64,000 nucleotides of DNA from Trametes villosa (Eukaryota > Basidiomycota > Agaricomycetes > Polyporales > Polyporaceae). The DNA is taken from assembly GCA_002964805.2 (NCBI GenBank), contig PUDQ02000016.1, forward strand, positions 868,001-932,000, read 5' to 3'. This document shows positions 1-11,737 of the stretch, one piece after another; position 1 is the first letter of the stretch; every line of letters begins with the position of its first letter. The position numbers were made by a program, and so were the translations under genes. The notes beneath the pieces are model-generated. The model was not told the DNA's origin and made no database searches. It saw nothing but the letters and a program-made list of their open reading frames with translations.

Positions 1-657
1 TGCTCGTTCCCCGTTACGAATGGTTCATAGCGACACCTTGCGGTTCACCGTGATTCACCACGGCACCTCCGCAAAACGCATTGTTGTACCGGTGCTGTAT
101 GCCAGTGATCCCCTATATTTCCCTGAGGCGTTGATTTCTGTTGCTCAGTCGTGCACCGTGCGAACGTTGGAAAAGACCTTTCGTTCCTTACCGTTCACTT
201 GAAGGACCATATATATACAAAAGAACCTGTGAAGATCCTGGCCGCATTTTAACCTCTCACGGTATGGTTCACTGAGATTCTAGCCCAGTTCCGACCGAGC
301 GAAGTTGTTAGTAAGTATATCCATACAGCATACAGGACGCCTAGTATACGTGGGAGGTGCTCGCGGTTTCCCCGATTTTTCTGTGTTGCTTGAGTTCTTT
401 ACGCGGTTTGCGTCGCGCAAGGCGCCGATCCAAAGATTCCGGCAACAGCTGTATGTATCGAGTTCGATGGGTTCTGCACCCACCAGACATTAGGTGATAC
501 TACATGAGTGTTCGGCCTAAAACGTTCGTAGTCGCAACGTGTGGATACACAACTTCTATCCCATGGATCTTGCATATTCTACAATGCATATCCAGAACCC
601 AACCAAAACCCAAAAAGCCCGAACTCGCAGCCGCACCTCCTCGCTCAGCGCTCACAC
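1..657. other. Gene-free stretch
   Basis: I see no convincing coding exon here on either strand. The open frames are short, lack family motifs and have no matching splice sites. It is the 3' flank of the minus-strand lipase gene. Confidence 0.5.
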
Positions 658-1812
658 TCAGCACCCCATCTGCACGCCATTATACGGCCCATCATGGTTG
701 CTCTCATCTCCCTCAAAGATATTGCCCACGTCTCCGACGATGCACTGCCCGCTCGTGTTGTCCTGCCCCGGGCACGCGACCCACGCGTTCGAGTCCTGGA
801 TGTGCAGCTCGCCCGCGGGGTGGTGGAAGCCGAGGAAGCGCCCGGGGAGGATCGGCACGAAGTCCTCCTTGTTGTTGATGTGCGTGACGGAGATGGGCTG
901 CGCGTCGACATAGTTGGCGAACGCCTGGTTCCCGACGCGCGGGAGGCCGTACCCGATGAAGGACACTTTCGCGCTGGGGACGTGCAGCGGGAGGAAGACC
1001 GCGTCGAGCAGGGAGATCGCCGCGCCTGCGAGCGAGAGTGTGAGTTAGGCGTAACGCAGGCAGAGGTGTGCGCGGCTTACCGAGCGAGTGGCCGGTGAAG
1101 ACGACGTTCTTCGTCCCGAACGTGCTCATCGTTTGCTGCACAGCTGCCAGTACGGCGCTTGCCGTTCTATATACCGGTGAGTCCCCGCCCAACGGCTGTT
1201 CAGAAGGTAAGCCGCTCACTTTGCCTGTTCTCCGGCGAACCCGTTGTGCGCCTTGACCGAAGAGCTAACGCCGGGGAACAGAGTAGAGTCCAGCTTCTCA
1301 AGGATGATATCACCATCGGTAAGCAAGGGCATACTGTCGCACACCGCTCAAAGTCAGCTCCGCATCCGCTCTATATGCGCTCGTGCTCACATCTCCGAAG
1401 TGTCCGTGCCCTGGTGGGAAACGATCACGGTGTTCAAAGTTGGGTCGAACCCAACAAACCCTGTCCACCCGTCAGCCTCCGCACATACGCAGCTGACCCA
1501 ATTCTAATAGTAAACTTACAGAACTGGACGTCGTCGCCGTCACCGCCCGCCGCGACGGGCTTGAACCCCGGGTTCGCCTCGCAGTTCGCGCCGCACGTCC
1601 ACGTCTTCGTGACCGACGCCGCGCAGTACCCCGCGCTCGCGTAGTGCGAGAACGGCGTGAACGACGCGATCTCGGCGTTCGACACGACGGTAATCGACTG
1701 GCGCCGAACGAGCCGACGCCGCCTCCGGAGTCGGGGCGGCTGACGCGAAGTGGGCGAGCCCGAGGCTGACCAGCGCAGCTTTCAGCCACAGACGACGAGG
1801 TCCGGAGGTCAT
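658..1812 (-). CDS. Secreted class 3 lipase, apparently frameshifted near the N-terminus
   Basis: Extracellular triacylglycerol lipase (alpha/beta hydrolase). Five exons fit: 1812-1520, 1460-1391, 1333-1220, 1166-1081 and 1025-658. Exon 1 starts with a signal peptide (MTSGPRRLWLKAALVSLGLA) followed by a short propeptide. The nucleophile elbow GHSLG is split by intron 4; the acid is probably the Asp of NKEDFVP and the base the His of GELHIQDS. Paired cysteines (YCAA, CGANCEANPG, WVACPGQ, QMGC end) match the family's disulfides, and the length (about 290 residues) is normal. The signal-peptide frame and the mature-protein frame differ by one base near 1705: after the codons for A-S-A-R one extra T breaks the frame; without it the join gives a dibasic run before QSITVVSNAE, a plausible Kex2-type maturation site. 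No intron fits there. It is therefore either a sequencing error or a young pseudogene. The lipase identity is secure; the intactness is not. Confidence 0.85.
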
Positions 1813-4293
1813 GGTGCGGACAGAGAGGGGTGGCGGTGGCTGGCACGAGACGGCGCAGGGGGAGGCAGCTGCAGGCAGAACGCGGATGCGAGTGCGGATG
1901 CTGGTGCGGGCGCCCGGAGCGGCAGAGCGGATGAGGAAGCGTATCCGAACGAGGGGACGAGGGGGCGTAGAGGGGCGCGCCGATCGCGACTCTTATACAC
2001 ACTGCAGCTTCCCGTCCCCGTCCCCGGGACCGTGCAGGGGTGCACATCACCCTGTCACGCACATGCGTCGACGTATCTGCGTCTGTGCGCGCGGGGGTAT
2101 CGCGCGGCCATGCGGGCGTGTCAGTCCCCCGACATGGGCTGTTCTGTCGTTCCGCGCGCGGATGCCAATAGTGACCGTTGCACGAGCGCACCGTGGGCGC
2201 GCCGGGCTGGAATGAGATCCGTCGTCCGGGCGTGTATTACGGTGCGTTGATTGAACATGTGAACGCTGTCGCAAGGGTTTCGGGTGGGCGTCGAGGCAAC
2301 GGCGGAAGACGCTGTCCTGCAGCCAGGACAGCTTGACATTCGATGGTCGCGCTCATCCAAGGTAAGAGATGCAGTTCCCCATCGCCCGGTGGAGCAAAGC
2401 AGTTCACCGTCTCTCCAGATTGTCAGCAGCGTCGGTGCGGGAGGTCATGTAGACCTCCGAGGACAATGCACACCCACCGTGCCCAAAATTGTGCCGTCCA
2501 GGTAAAAGCCATTGAGTTCTATTCGGATCAGATCAGCAGCAGGGCACCGTGCCGTCCTATTCTTGTGGGCGGGGCAGCGTGATAGAGTGCGGGTGTGGGG
2601 CGATACTCTGTCAAACGCCACGTCAAAAAATAGAAGCATCGGCGTCTGAACGTTCGCCTCTTGATTGGAACCCTCCATCCGGCCCTAGATCGGTGGATTG
2701 GACCGGAAGGCGGAAGACGAGCCGTGTGCACCGTAGGGAGCTGTCCGGGTAGCACAGCGAACTGTCGGTGCCGCGACAGGCGCCATATGCCGCAGTCCCC
2801 GGCTTGGGGACATGGCAGGCGGTGGCATGCTGATGCTGCCAGCGTCGCTGAGATATCGACACAACATCATTTCGTCGAACGAATCACCACAGATCACCAC
2901 CTAGGTAAAACCGTTAGGTATCACGGGCCTAGAGACAGCGGAACGTCATATACCCTCACATGCCGGAGAGAGCACATGCGCAGTCTTCGCGGAGGCATCC
3001 GTGCCTTGAGAGAAGCCTGTAAATGATAGCTAGCGCGGACGCGCAGCGGGCTTTCCGGCCACTGTCGGTTTGGATTAGCATCTAATAGTGCAGTCTTGGG
3101 CGATATTGTGTGGATGGCGTACCTTCATGACCGCATGGGATGCAGGCACCGTGGCCTTGATCGACGTGTACGAGCCTTGCGTCCGCTCGCGTGACCCGCA
3201 GCGCGGAGGTTGTCGTGGGCGTGCGATAGCTACGTTTCCAGCGCACGCAATTTGCGACTCGTGAGCGCACTCCTATGGATGGCTCCAGCTAGCAGTACTC
3301 AATGCGAGGCTGACGAGCTGGACGGTGGCAGTATTGTGGATGCTGGAAGCCGGAAGCTCTGCAGAGGTGGCCCAAGCCCTAGGAAACCGTCAGGTGCCTG
3401 GCAGCGTCGATCTCCCTTGACAAACGCGAGCGAACCGAGGATCGTCGTGGGCACCATCGACACATCATACTTAAGCTCAAGCTCAAGCTTGGAGGTACAG
3501 GGCTGTGCAATCCTACCCTGCCTGAATCCGTGCTTCCCACAGCAGAGCATCTAACCGTCCTGGTGCGGGCGTGGGGCGCAGAAGACGGAAACTGGCCTTC
3601 CTCGAACGTCGATCTCGGACACTGTTGGCGGAGAAGGCCTTGTGTCCCGTCGGCGTGGCTCGGCACTGGTAGCTTGAAGGAAGATAAGTTACGAAGCATG
3701 TATCCCTATATTCCGGTAAGTGAAAACACATCGAAATGCTGAGAGTCACCTGGGCGGATCCTACCGTCATCGTGGGGGCTTACTGGCGACTCATCCGACA
3801 CCTCGCTGCATGGCGCGCATCATAGGCGGGCGTAGGCGGGCGTAAGGGCTGGCGTGCGAGTGCGACGGTGACACTCTGACCTGTGATGACCGTCGCGTGA
3901 GCATTGTATGCCCAGCGGGCGGGGATTCGTCGGGACGCACCGTTCTGCACCCCACGCCTACATGTTGGGAGGCCTGCATAAGCTCACATCGTTGAAGACC
4001 GTGTCCTACTCACTACGAAATTCGACATGCTGAGAGGAGTACAGCACAAAACGTGGTTGGCACTATGGGGTCATGAACGAGAAATCGATCGAATACAGTT
4101 GCAGTATGCGAGAATAAGCGGGGAGTGCTGAGAGGTGTGCAGACATCTATAGGGAGGGAGAATCCCGGGTGCCGTCCTTTCGGCATAGTGGTACAACAAG
4201 GCAAGTGAGCGCGGCTCAGAGGAATAACGCGATAGTGGGGAGGCATTGACAATGTGGTGGGGAGCGCGACGAGGTGGTGGATGCTCGAGGCAT
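1813..4293. other. Long gene-free stretch with lipase promoter
   Basis: The lipase upstream region lies at the left end; TATAAGA on the minus strand at about 1992-1998 is a possible but distant TATA box. The remaining two kilobases hold only short, motif-free open frames. I recognise no transposon or RNA gene. Confidence 0.45.
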
Positions 4294-5335
4294 CTACTTG
4301 AGGAAGAACATGATGTTGTACGTCCCGTTTTCCAGCTGAGTGCTGTCTGTGACTTTGACCTCCTTGACGTAGCTGGCAGAACGCGAAGATATGAATTCGT
4401 TGTACCCCAGAGAGACGCGCGGAGATACGTACCAGGTCTGCAGGATGTCACTGAGTGTGCGCAGGCGATCGAGGGTCCCACGCACGCCACGGGACGACGA
4501 GAGCGCGTGCAGCGCGCAGTGCTCGTGATCCTCCAAGTACTCCAGAAGCTCGCCCACGCGCAACGGCTCCTCCATGCTAGTTTCCACGCTCAGCTGCTGC
4601 GCACTACTCAGAACGATGTATGCGGGCACTCACTCGTCTTGGATGGCGTGGAGGACGTCATGGACGGTGATCGCGTAGTCGCTGCGAAGCCGCGAGTGCC
4701 GCAGCTCGCGACCCCAGTCGCCGTCGGCGACGCAGTGCGTCACCCCGGGGAATGTCGCGTAGCTTCGTGCGCATATGGGGTGGACTGTGGCATCCACTGG
4801 TCAGTGTCTCGGGGGGCGGGCTACAGAGGATAGGGTGCGCACGTCTCTTGTCTGCTTCAGGTGCCAGGTCTCCATAGAAATCGCGGCGCAATAGTTTGTT
4901 TGCTTCGAGGGCTGGAGTCTTTCCGGCAGCGGTCGCCTTGTGGGTGCGCAGCGCAGCTTCACGCATCATCTCGCCTACAAAACATTAGCTTCTGAACAAA
5001 CGAGCACGAAGACAAAGGGACGCACGATTCCGCTGCAGGAGCACCTCGCCACACGGGTGCTTCGACGAGCCCTCGCAGAACCCATCGACAGTGACGCACT
5101 CCACCGCGATGTCCTTCCACGAGCGGACCACCGGGTGCTCCCCAGGGAACCTGCCGATCGCGCACAGCGTGCACACGTCCTCCCAGAACGCATCCGGGTC
5201 CGCGAGCGTGTCATACAGCGCGGCGAAGCTCGGCGCGGCCTGGTAGAAGCAGACGTGCGTGCGCATGTCGGCGCGCGGGATCGCGTCCTTGACGAGCAGC
5301 CAGATCTCGGGCGGGAGGACGTTCAGGGCGGACAT
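4294..5335 (-). CDS. F-box-like family member FB1
   Basis: Uncharacterised protein of about 280 residues, isolated from the tandem array of its relatives at 17.5-27 kb. Five exons fit: 5335-5026, 4974-4843, 4796-4634, 4588-4433 and 4372-4294. The N-terminus (LPPEIWLLVKDAIPRADMRT) matches an F-box-like helix pattern followed by HVCFYQAAPSFAALYD and a Trp-containing FWEDVC. A Cys-rich motif DGFCEGSSKHPCGEVLL follows, then HPICARSYATFPGVTH and DYAITVHDVLHAIQD, which I read as a C-terminal domain resembling DUF6699 (inference from pattern only). The last exon (CYVKEVKVTDST to MFFLK) is unlike the other copies. F-box proteins usually recruit substrates to SCF ubiquitin ligases; this role is not shown here. 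Intron 3 is 45 nt and removes an in-frame TGA. The family relation is firm; the domain names are tentative. Confidence 0.75.
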
Positions 5336-6250
5336 GGCAGTAGTGGTGGGTTCAAGTTGCGCAGCGCGAGGGGGGTGGATGGGGATGGGGGCGCATGGCT
5401 GGCGGTGCGGGTATTTGAGGAAGCAAAGCCCCCGCGCGGCGTGGAGACATTGGAGAGAGGATTCGAATCTCGGGCTGGTCGTGGGCCGTGGACGCGCGGG
5501 ATAGGTCGCCTCGGAGTCGAAGCGTCGGACTTCGTCCGAGGCTCAGCCTGCAGCGGCGCGGCGCACGTGATTGCACGCAAAACTGCAGTGCGGTCGCGGT
5601 GTGGCTCGACCCCCGACTGCGACGCTCCCACCGCGCCGCGCACAATCTTCTGGCGGGACAGTTGTCCCCGTATCCACCGCGCAACGAACAGAGCCCCGGC
5701 GCGGGCGGCGGGGATGTCTGACTGTTCTGCGCTCGGCGGCGACGTCTCAGCCTCTCAGGTCCCCCGGGCGAGCCCTCCGACTCCGAGCTGCTCCGAGACC
5801 TGTTATCTGCAGCGATGCTCGTCGTGCGGATTTGCCTACTATTTGCCTGCTGCCTTGCTCGCCAACAAAGACTCTTGATCTTGTCACACAGCATGTTGCT
5901 CTGTGGGCCCGCTGACGTCACCGGCGATGAACAAACATCGGATTGTCCGTGGACCGTGAGGTGCATCCGCAACGTGCATCACCTTCCAAGACCGCGACCT
6001 GGCGAGCCTCGTGCACGCCCTCCCTGCCGTACAGCCAGGATCCTCCTGGGCGTGTCGAGGACCTACCAGGCTTGCTGTGCTCGACGTCTCAGCGCCGTCA
6101 TGCTCAAATCGCGACCCTGCGCACTATCTCCGCGATGGTGCTGGAATTCTGCACTACGGAGAAGACACTCAGGTTTGTGCTGTGCTCGATGGCAACTTCA
6201 ACCTTGTTTCCCTGGAAGTGTTCCTCCAGCGTTACTCTCACGCGTCTGGG
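5336..6250. other. Gene-free stretch between FB1 and left duplicated copy
   Basis: GC-rich sequence directly upstream of FB1, so it should hold its promoter. The longest open frame, 5352-5972 on the minus strand, is rich in Arg, Ser and Pro, as expected of chance frames in GC-rich DNA. Nothing else recognised. Confidence 0.4.
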
Positions 6251-6641
6251 CAGTCTAGAGGCAGCCAGAGCCCAGCTTCTATGCCAGCATCAAGCTCTGG
6301 GTCTAACCAGTTTCCCAGGTACGTTCGTCCGTCTCATACACCCCTGCTTGGTGTCGTATGCCGCCCGTGTTGATGCATTTGCCACCAGTGTCCGCGAGCA
6401 TTCCGTCTTGAACGTTGCGCGTTCTCTGCTTGGCGACCTTGTTCTCGAGTCCCAAACCAATATGTTGGCCTTCTTCTCCCCACGAGCGCGACCTTTCCCC
6501 GCTGTGCGCTCCGTGCTCGTCGCACCTATCTTATCCGCGGGTCGGGACCGAGGCATTACTGCACCGTCGAAGTCTAGACTCTTCAGCATCTATCCTGGGC
6601 ATCCAGGACTACGCAGTCGCTTCATCCGTTCCTCGCCATAG
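6249..6641 (+). other. Conserved open frame in left duplicate
   Basis: An open frame ending in TAG at 6639-6641 has a counterpart in the right copy that ends at the equivalent position with TAA (13274-13276). Between copies two indels, 18 nt and 9 nt, are both multiples of three. It reads through a landmark GDLVLESQTNMLAFFS. No known domain is visible, and the opposite strand is also open. It may be a terminal exon of an unknown gene or chance. Confidence 0.3.
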
Positions 6642-8488
6642 TAATGACAACGCAGTACCACACCAGGTCGAAGGGGAAGGTCCCCAAATGTCCCACCTCC
6701 AAACCTTTAGGCTTGCGCGCGGTACTACGGTACCATTGTCTGCCGTATAGACGAGCCACCTCTACGACGGCGGTGGAAACAAACATGTGGCGCTCCTCCT
6801 TTCAGCAAGCTAATGCAGGGTGGGTATCGATCGCTGCCGTATTTTCGCTGCAAGGAGCGCAAGCTGAAACATGACGGCCGCTGAGTCGGTCGATGTCAAC
6901 TGCCTCAGGTCAGGCTTCGGTACGACCAAGCTCCTCATCGTTGAGTACTCTCCCGCCCCTCATCATCTCTCCTATAAGTACGGGCTTGCAACGTCCGACT
7001 CCAGCCTCGGGGCGCGCGTCGGCGCTCGCTGACGCCTTTTGGCGTGCGTCGGATCCCACCGTGCGTTGGCGGCGTGCTCCAGATGGCGGGATGAAGGCCG
7101 CGTGCTTAGCCTTATGGCGTGGAGTAAGGTGTGTACGTTTTTCCATTACTCGGGGAGAACGTGCCGTGGAGAGGAGTAGTACTGATGGTGTATGGACAGG
7201 TCGCTGGTCCGGGGGCGCAGCGGTGGCGTACACAAACAGGCTCAGGAAATAAGCTTTTGTGTGCGTAGCGCCGGTGCCAGTCAGGTTTGGCTATCTTCTC
7301 GTTCCTTGTGTCGCTATGTTTACATACGCTGACCGCCTGTGATCTCCCGAGAAGGTGCGTTATTCCAGGCCAGTCAGCCTCGATTGCGCTCACCACAGCG
7401 TGCGCTTCGTATTCAAACCTGTCTCGCGTGCGCGCTGGTAGTTGAAGAATAGTGGCCTGCTCTTCAGCATGAAGCGGGCTCGGTCAGAATACCTGGATAG
7501 AAGCGGAAGCCGGCGTTAGCGTCGGACCTTGGCCCACACCCTTTGCCAAGGGAGAGGGTGGTGTGGCACCCGACGTTGGAGGAAGTTAGTTCGGACTCTG
7601 AGATCTGAGCCCGAGTTCGAGCTATCACCGGGGCCAAATGACATGCACCGCTCCGCAACTTGTCCGCCTCCGGCTTCACTGATAGGGGAGGACAACTGGC
7701 TGTTGTGATCCTTGCGTTCGCGTCTTGCCGTGGATCATCTACTCACTGCTTCTCGCGTTTAGGCATCACGGTGTCTACCTGAGCTCCGCGTCAAACTGTT
7801 AGGTGCGTCGAACATCGTCGTTTCATACCTCGGCGCTTCCCATATTGACTTTCGATACCATTCATCCCGCAGCGCTCACCTGCCCGACGGTCACTTCCGC
7901 CCGGGGTAAGGGGTTGTCATGAGGGGCAACAGTCCCACTAATACGGTGTATAACTTTAAGTAGGAAAGGTCGTACAGCCCTGGCATGCCGTACCCGATTC
8001 AATCTCCCCTCTGGATCCAACTACCCTGCCAGTCGTACAGCTATGTCCGCCGCCGCCCCAGCACTACCACCGATCTCCGTGATTGGTAATACCTTGGGCT
8101 CTCTGCTTATTGGGAGCATGATCGCCGCGTTGTGAGTATAGCCAGTCTTACTACTCGTTTCCTCACTAACAGAGATGACTTGGCAGATTGTATGGTATAA
8201 CGCTATGCCAGACATTCCGGTACTACAGGTTATACCCCAAAGACCACGTTTTTGTCCGAAGCCTCGTGAGTATCCCACTCGGCGGCTCAATAGTCTGGTT
8301 TGTTGACGATCCGGCCTGGACGTAAGGTCCCGGCACTCTTGTAAGATGCCGTCGCCGTTCTACAAGGGGAAGCACTCACACTTGATGCAGCCTCTTGGAA
8401 ACTATTCATACCTTCTGCACTCTAGACTCCTGGTGAGCGGGCCCATTGCAAGTTCGCTGTTCGTCACCGATTCCTGTGATCGATACCC
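6251..8488 (+). repeat. Segmental duplication, left copy (R1)
   Basis: This stretch matches 12915-15454 in the same orientation over most of its length. Matching landmarks include the block around 6320-6640 (12984-13277), the Pro/Ala-rich region near 6900-7250, the promoter block at 7730-8040, and the DUF6534 5' exons. Copies differ by many substitutions and small indels; the right copy has roughly 280 extra bases near 14020-14400. The left copy ends abruptly at about 8488 inside an intron of DUF6534, where the broken ketopantoate-reductase-like gene begins. I see no target-site duplication or terminal inverted repeat. Confidence 0.85.
8043..8488 (+). pseudogene. DUF6534 membrane protein gene, 5' fragment
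   Basis: Truncated duplicate of the complete gene at 15006-17271. The first exon encodes MSAAAPALPPISVIGNTLGS and the start of transmembrane helix 1; after a short intron, exon 2 gives LYGITLCQTFRYYRLYPKDH, the family signature of an LYG then Q then YY then YP-D. A third exon with LLETIHTFCTLDS follows near 8385-8430. Homology to the right copy stops at about 8488, before the exon coding for YFYMVTDYLNPTALL, so roughly four fifths of the protein are absent. The promoter block (about 7730-8040) is retained, so a short transcript is possible. Confidence 0.8.
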
Positions 8489-9383
8489 TTCGCCGTCGCG
8501 CTCGACCCGCCGGCCGCGAGGATCGCGGTGAACTCGGCGAGCGCGGCCGCCTGCGCGGGCGTGTCCGTCAGGTCCGTCGTCGACGGGCGGTACGTCCCCA
8601 GCGAGATGCGGTCCTACATCCCGAAGAGCATCAGCATTCGATGTTTGGGATGATAAAAGGGGTGGGGGAGGGGGACGTACGAAGCTGCCATGCTCGACGG
8701 CGGAGAATTCGACGACGTTCTTGCCCGCGGAGTTCGCGCCGATCCACACCGCAGCACTGATGATGCGCGGTGCCTCCTCCGGCTCGGGGCGGAGCGCGCG
8801 CAGGGCCTCGTAGAGGTCGACCTCGACGTTCAGGCCGTTCTGGAGGAGGACGTAGGTCGGCTGCGGGTGGGCGTCGGCGCAGGGCGGGGAGAGGAGCGGG
8901 CGGAGGAGCGCGGGCGTGCGCTCGAGCTCGGGGATCGCCTTGGTGGCGAGCACGACGTAGTCGTATGGCCTGTCGAGGGCTTTCTCGACTGAGGGAAAGA
9001 CTAAATTGGGGTATTAGTACGAGATATGCGAGTGGTTGGAGGCCCGAGACGTACGTCGGTCGGGGCGCCAGCCCAAGTGGTCGCCGATAGTCTTGCTCTT
9101 CAGGTCCAAACCGTGAGCTGGGAGTCACAGCATCGTAAGAGACTGTCTTCTGAGGGCGTGAAATAGCACTGACTGTTAACGGCGTCGTACGTAGTTGCTC
9201 CTTGCAACTACGGTGAGCCGGGTGCGGCCGCTGCGCTTGAGCAAGAAGGCATCTAAGATGACGCAATTCAGCTGCGGTTCGCTATAAGGCTCAGCACTAC
9301 GCACATCCTGCGCCGGCTGCGCCGTAGCCGATAAGGAGAACATCCTTGAGCTGGTCGGGGGAAACGTTGGAGTAGTCAGCCAT
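8489..9383 (-). pseudogene. 2-dehydropantoate 2-reductase-like gene, frameshifted and 3'-truncated
   Basis: Family of NADPH-dependent ketopantoate reductases (PanE/ApbA). It starts at 9383 with MADYSNVSPDQLKDVLLIGY and the Rossmann motif GYGAAGAG; later exons give FLLKRSGRTRLTVVARSNY, GLDLKSKTIGDHLGWRPDR, the diagnostic YDYVVLATKAIPEL and YVLLQNGLNVEVDL, and finally ISLGTYRPSTTDLTDTP. Two lesions are visible. A tandem TACG TACG at about 9186-9193 shifts the frame; with a single TACG the reading would be SNYDAVNTHGLDLKS across a normal intron. The 3' end stops at about 8489 against the duplicated segment, so the helical C-terminal domain that binds substrate and forms the dimer is missing. It cannot encode a normal enzyme. 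Some fungal relatives sit in secondary metabolism, so pantothenate synthesis is not certain as its former role. Confidence 0.85.
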
Positions 9384-9879
9384 GACTGCGTGATCTCGAA
9401 CCTGGGGCCGCTACTGCAACGATCGCAGCAGCGGAGCTCGTGCACCTAAGTACCATTTCTATACGCGTCGGTAGCCCCCGTTTGATATCAGGCAGGCCTG
9501 TGTGGGACGATCGATGACCAAGCGACACCGCCGAATCAAATGCTGACTCGAGTCACGGCTGAAGGCAAGGCGAGAGGTTGGGTCGACGCTGCGCGCCCCA
9601 ATCTTGTAGGTCCCCCGCACTCCGGCCTCCCGGCCCGGAGTATATCGGTCCTAGTATATCTTGCGGAGGCGGGCCCAACCTCCTGCCTTCCTCCACGACC
9701 GCGACCATAGTGCTGAGTTGCGCATAGGTGCGGCGAAATTCTCCATGCGCTTGAAGGAGCATGCTCAGCTGACTGTATGCTCAATGACAATTACAGCCGC
9801 TTAGGTCGACTCATCCTGCGCTCATCGCCCCGCGTGCGCCGATTTCGATATAACGCACTACGCCTCCAGAGGAATTCGT
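9384..9879. other. Divergent intergenic region
   Basis: About 500 bases between the broken reductase (minus) and the FAD oxidoreductase (plus). It presumably holds both promoters; no clear TATA box or coding exon is visible. Confidence 0.5.
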
Positions 9880-11737
9880 ATGCAGCTCTTTGCAAAACTT
9901 CCGAGCCTGCTGTTTTGGATATCCGCCATGGCCGTCCTACCCGTGTTCCTGAACGTCCTCGCCGAACAGCAGGTCGCTCTTCAGATTCCCGTCGACTCGA
10001 GCAAGCCCGCGCCCCTACCGGTCCTCAACTCGACCAAATCCCTCTGGATCGACACTCCAGGCGCAAACCCTCTCGCGAAAGAGGGCAGCGAAGGCCCGCT
10101 TACCGCTGATGCTGACATTGCTATCATCGGGTCCGGCATCACTGGTGTTTCCGCGGCGTACCACATCTCGCGACTCCTCGCTGAGAAGGGTGACGCCTCG
10201 AAGCCCATTAAGGTCGTTGTACTCGAAGCGCGTGATTTCTGTGGGTGAATTTGAGCTACCATATCGCCTATGCTGGCTGACAATTTCTTGACATGCTACA
10301 TCAGGCTCCGGCGCAACTGGTATGCCCGTAGGACAAATGAACCGCCAGCAGAATACTGATACCACACAGGCAGGAACGGCGGACATCTCGCCGCCAACGC
10401 ATTCCAGGAGTTCGCCGCATACTCGACACTCTTCGGTGTTGACGACGCGAAGCGCGCCATTGCTCTCGAGAGGCGCACCGTCTCCGAGATCGTGAAGATC
10501 GTCAAGGAGGCAGGCAAGGAAGACGCGGTCGATCTCGTTGCCGGCGGGCGCAACAATCTACTGTTTACTGGGCCAGAGGTTGTCGAGGCCAACCTGGATT
10601 ACGAAACCGCGAAGAAGGCCGGCATCGACCTTACCGATGTCGAATTCCTGACCAAGGAGCAGGTCGAAGAAGTGAGCGTCCACCCTGACTAGTCAGCTAT
10701 ATGCTGATGCGGTCCCACTTGTAGGAGTACGGAGCGTCATACCCGAGTGTCCGCACGCCAGGATACAACATCTGGCCACTCAAGCTCGTAACCCACCTCT
10801 ACACCTCCGCGCTCGAAACCGCCTCCAACTCCTCATCCTCGCTCTCCCTCCACACTAACACGCCCGTCACCGCACTCTCCCCGATCCCCTCGTCCGCCGC
10901 CTCCTCCCGGCGCTGGAACCTCACCACCCCGCGCGGGCCCATATCCGCCTCCTACGTCCTCCACGCCACGAACGGATACGCCTCGCACCTCCTCACGCAC
11001 CTGCACGGGCCTGCGGGGATCGTGCCGACGCGCGGGCAGATCATTGCGACGCGCGCGGGCGTCTCGCTCGACAACCTCACGCGCAGCGCGTTCACCGGGA
11101 ACGAGGCCTTCGAGTACTGGTTCCCGCGTCCGCTCGCGGCGGGTGAGACGAACCCGCTCGTGGTCATCGGCGGCGGACGCGAGGCATCGAAGCCGAAATT
11201 CGAGCTGTATGTTGCGGACGACTCTAAGGTGAACCCAAAGATCGGGGATGCGCTGAGGAAGTTCTTGCCTGCGGTGTTCCCGGGAAAGTACGAAGCCGGG
11301 AAGGAGCCAGAGATGGAATGGGTGGGTCTGAATGCGCCTACGGAAGTGTACCAGCTCACGAGTTCGCGCACAGAGTGGCATCATGGGGTACACGAAGACC
11401 GGGGACCCATTCGTGTGTAATACCCCTCTGCTGTGTGTCACATCATTCTAACCTCGGAAACTTGAATGCAGGTTGGGCCCGTCATCGACCCTGCGAACCC
11501 CGACGCTCACAAGGGCCAGTACATCTCTGCCGGGTACACCGGACACGGCATGCCCCGCGCATTCTCATGGTAAGCAGCTTGTAGCATACCATTAACTCGA
11601 AGCCCAGTACCTGAGCATCTTTCTACAGTGCCGAGGCGGTCGCGCAGATGATCGTGGCGGACATCGAGGGCAAGGAGTGGACGGTCCCCGGCTGGTTGCC
11701 GCGACACCACCTCACGCAGAACCGGCTGAGCGAGTAA
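9880..11737 (+). CDS. FAD-dependent oxidoreductase of the DAO family
   Basis: Flavoprotein amine or amino-acid oxidase-like enzyme of unknown substrate. Seven exons fit: 9880-10240, 10305-10319, 10370-10671, 10725-11321, 11374-11412, 11472-11569 and 11629-11737. Residues 1-30 are hydrophobic (LPSLLFWISAMAVLPVFLNV), a signal peptide or membrane anchor. The Rossmann FAD-binding motif is ADIAIIGSGITGVSAAYHIS with the acidic strand end VVVLEARDFCS, then SGATGRNGGH, typical of the family. The middle contains YNIWPLKLVTHLY and HATNGYASHLL, with NNLLFTGPE earlier, and the end reads GQYISAGYTGHGMPRAF then CAEAVAQMI, the second FAD-contacting segment. Length is about 500 residues, complete for the family. 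Exon 2 is only 15 nt. It is intact although both neighbouring genes are broken. The fold is certain; the substrate cannot be read from sequence. Confidence 0.9.

Noticed and set aside
4940..5878. 312-codon plus-strand frame
   Set aside because: Its left part is antisense to FB1 exon 1, and the rest is Arg/Ala-rich without family character or splice support.
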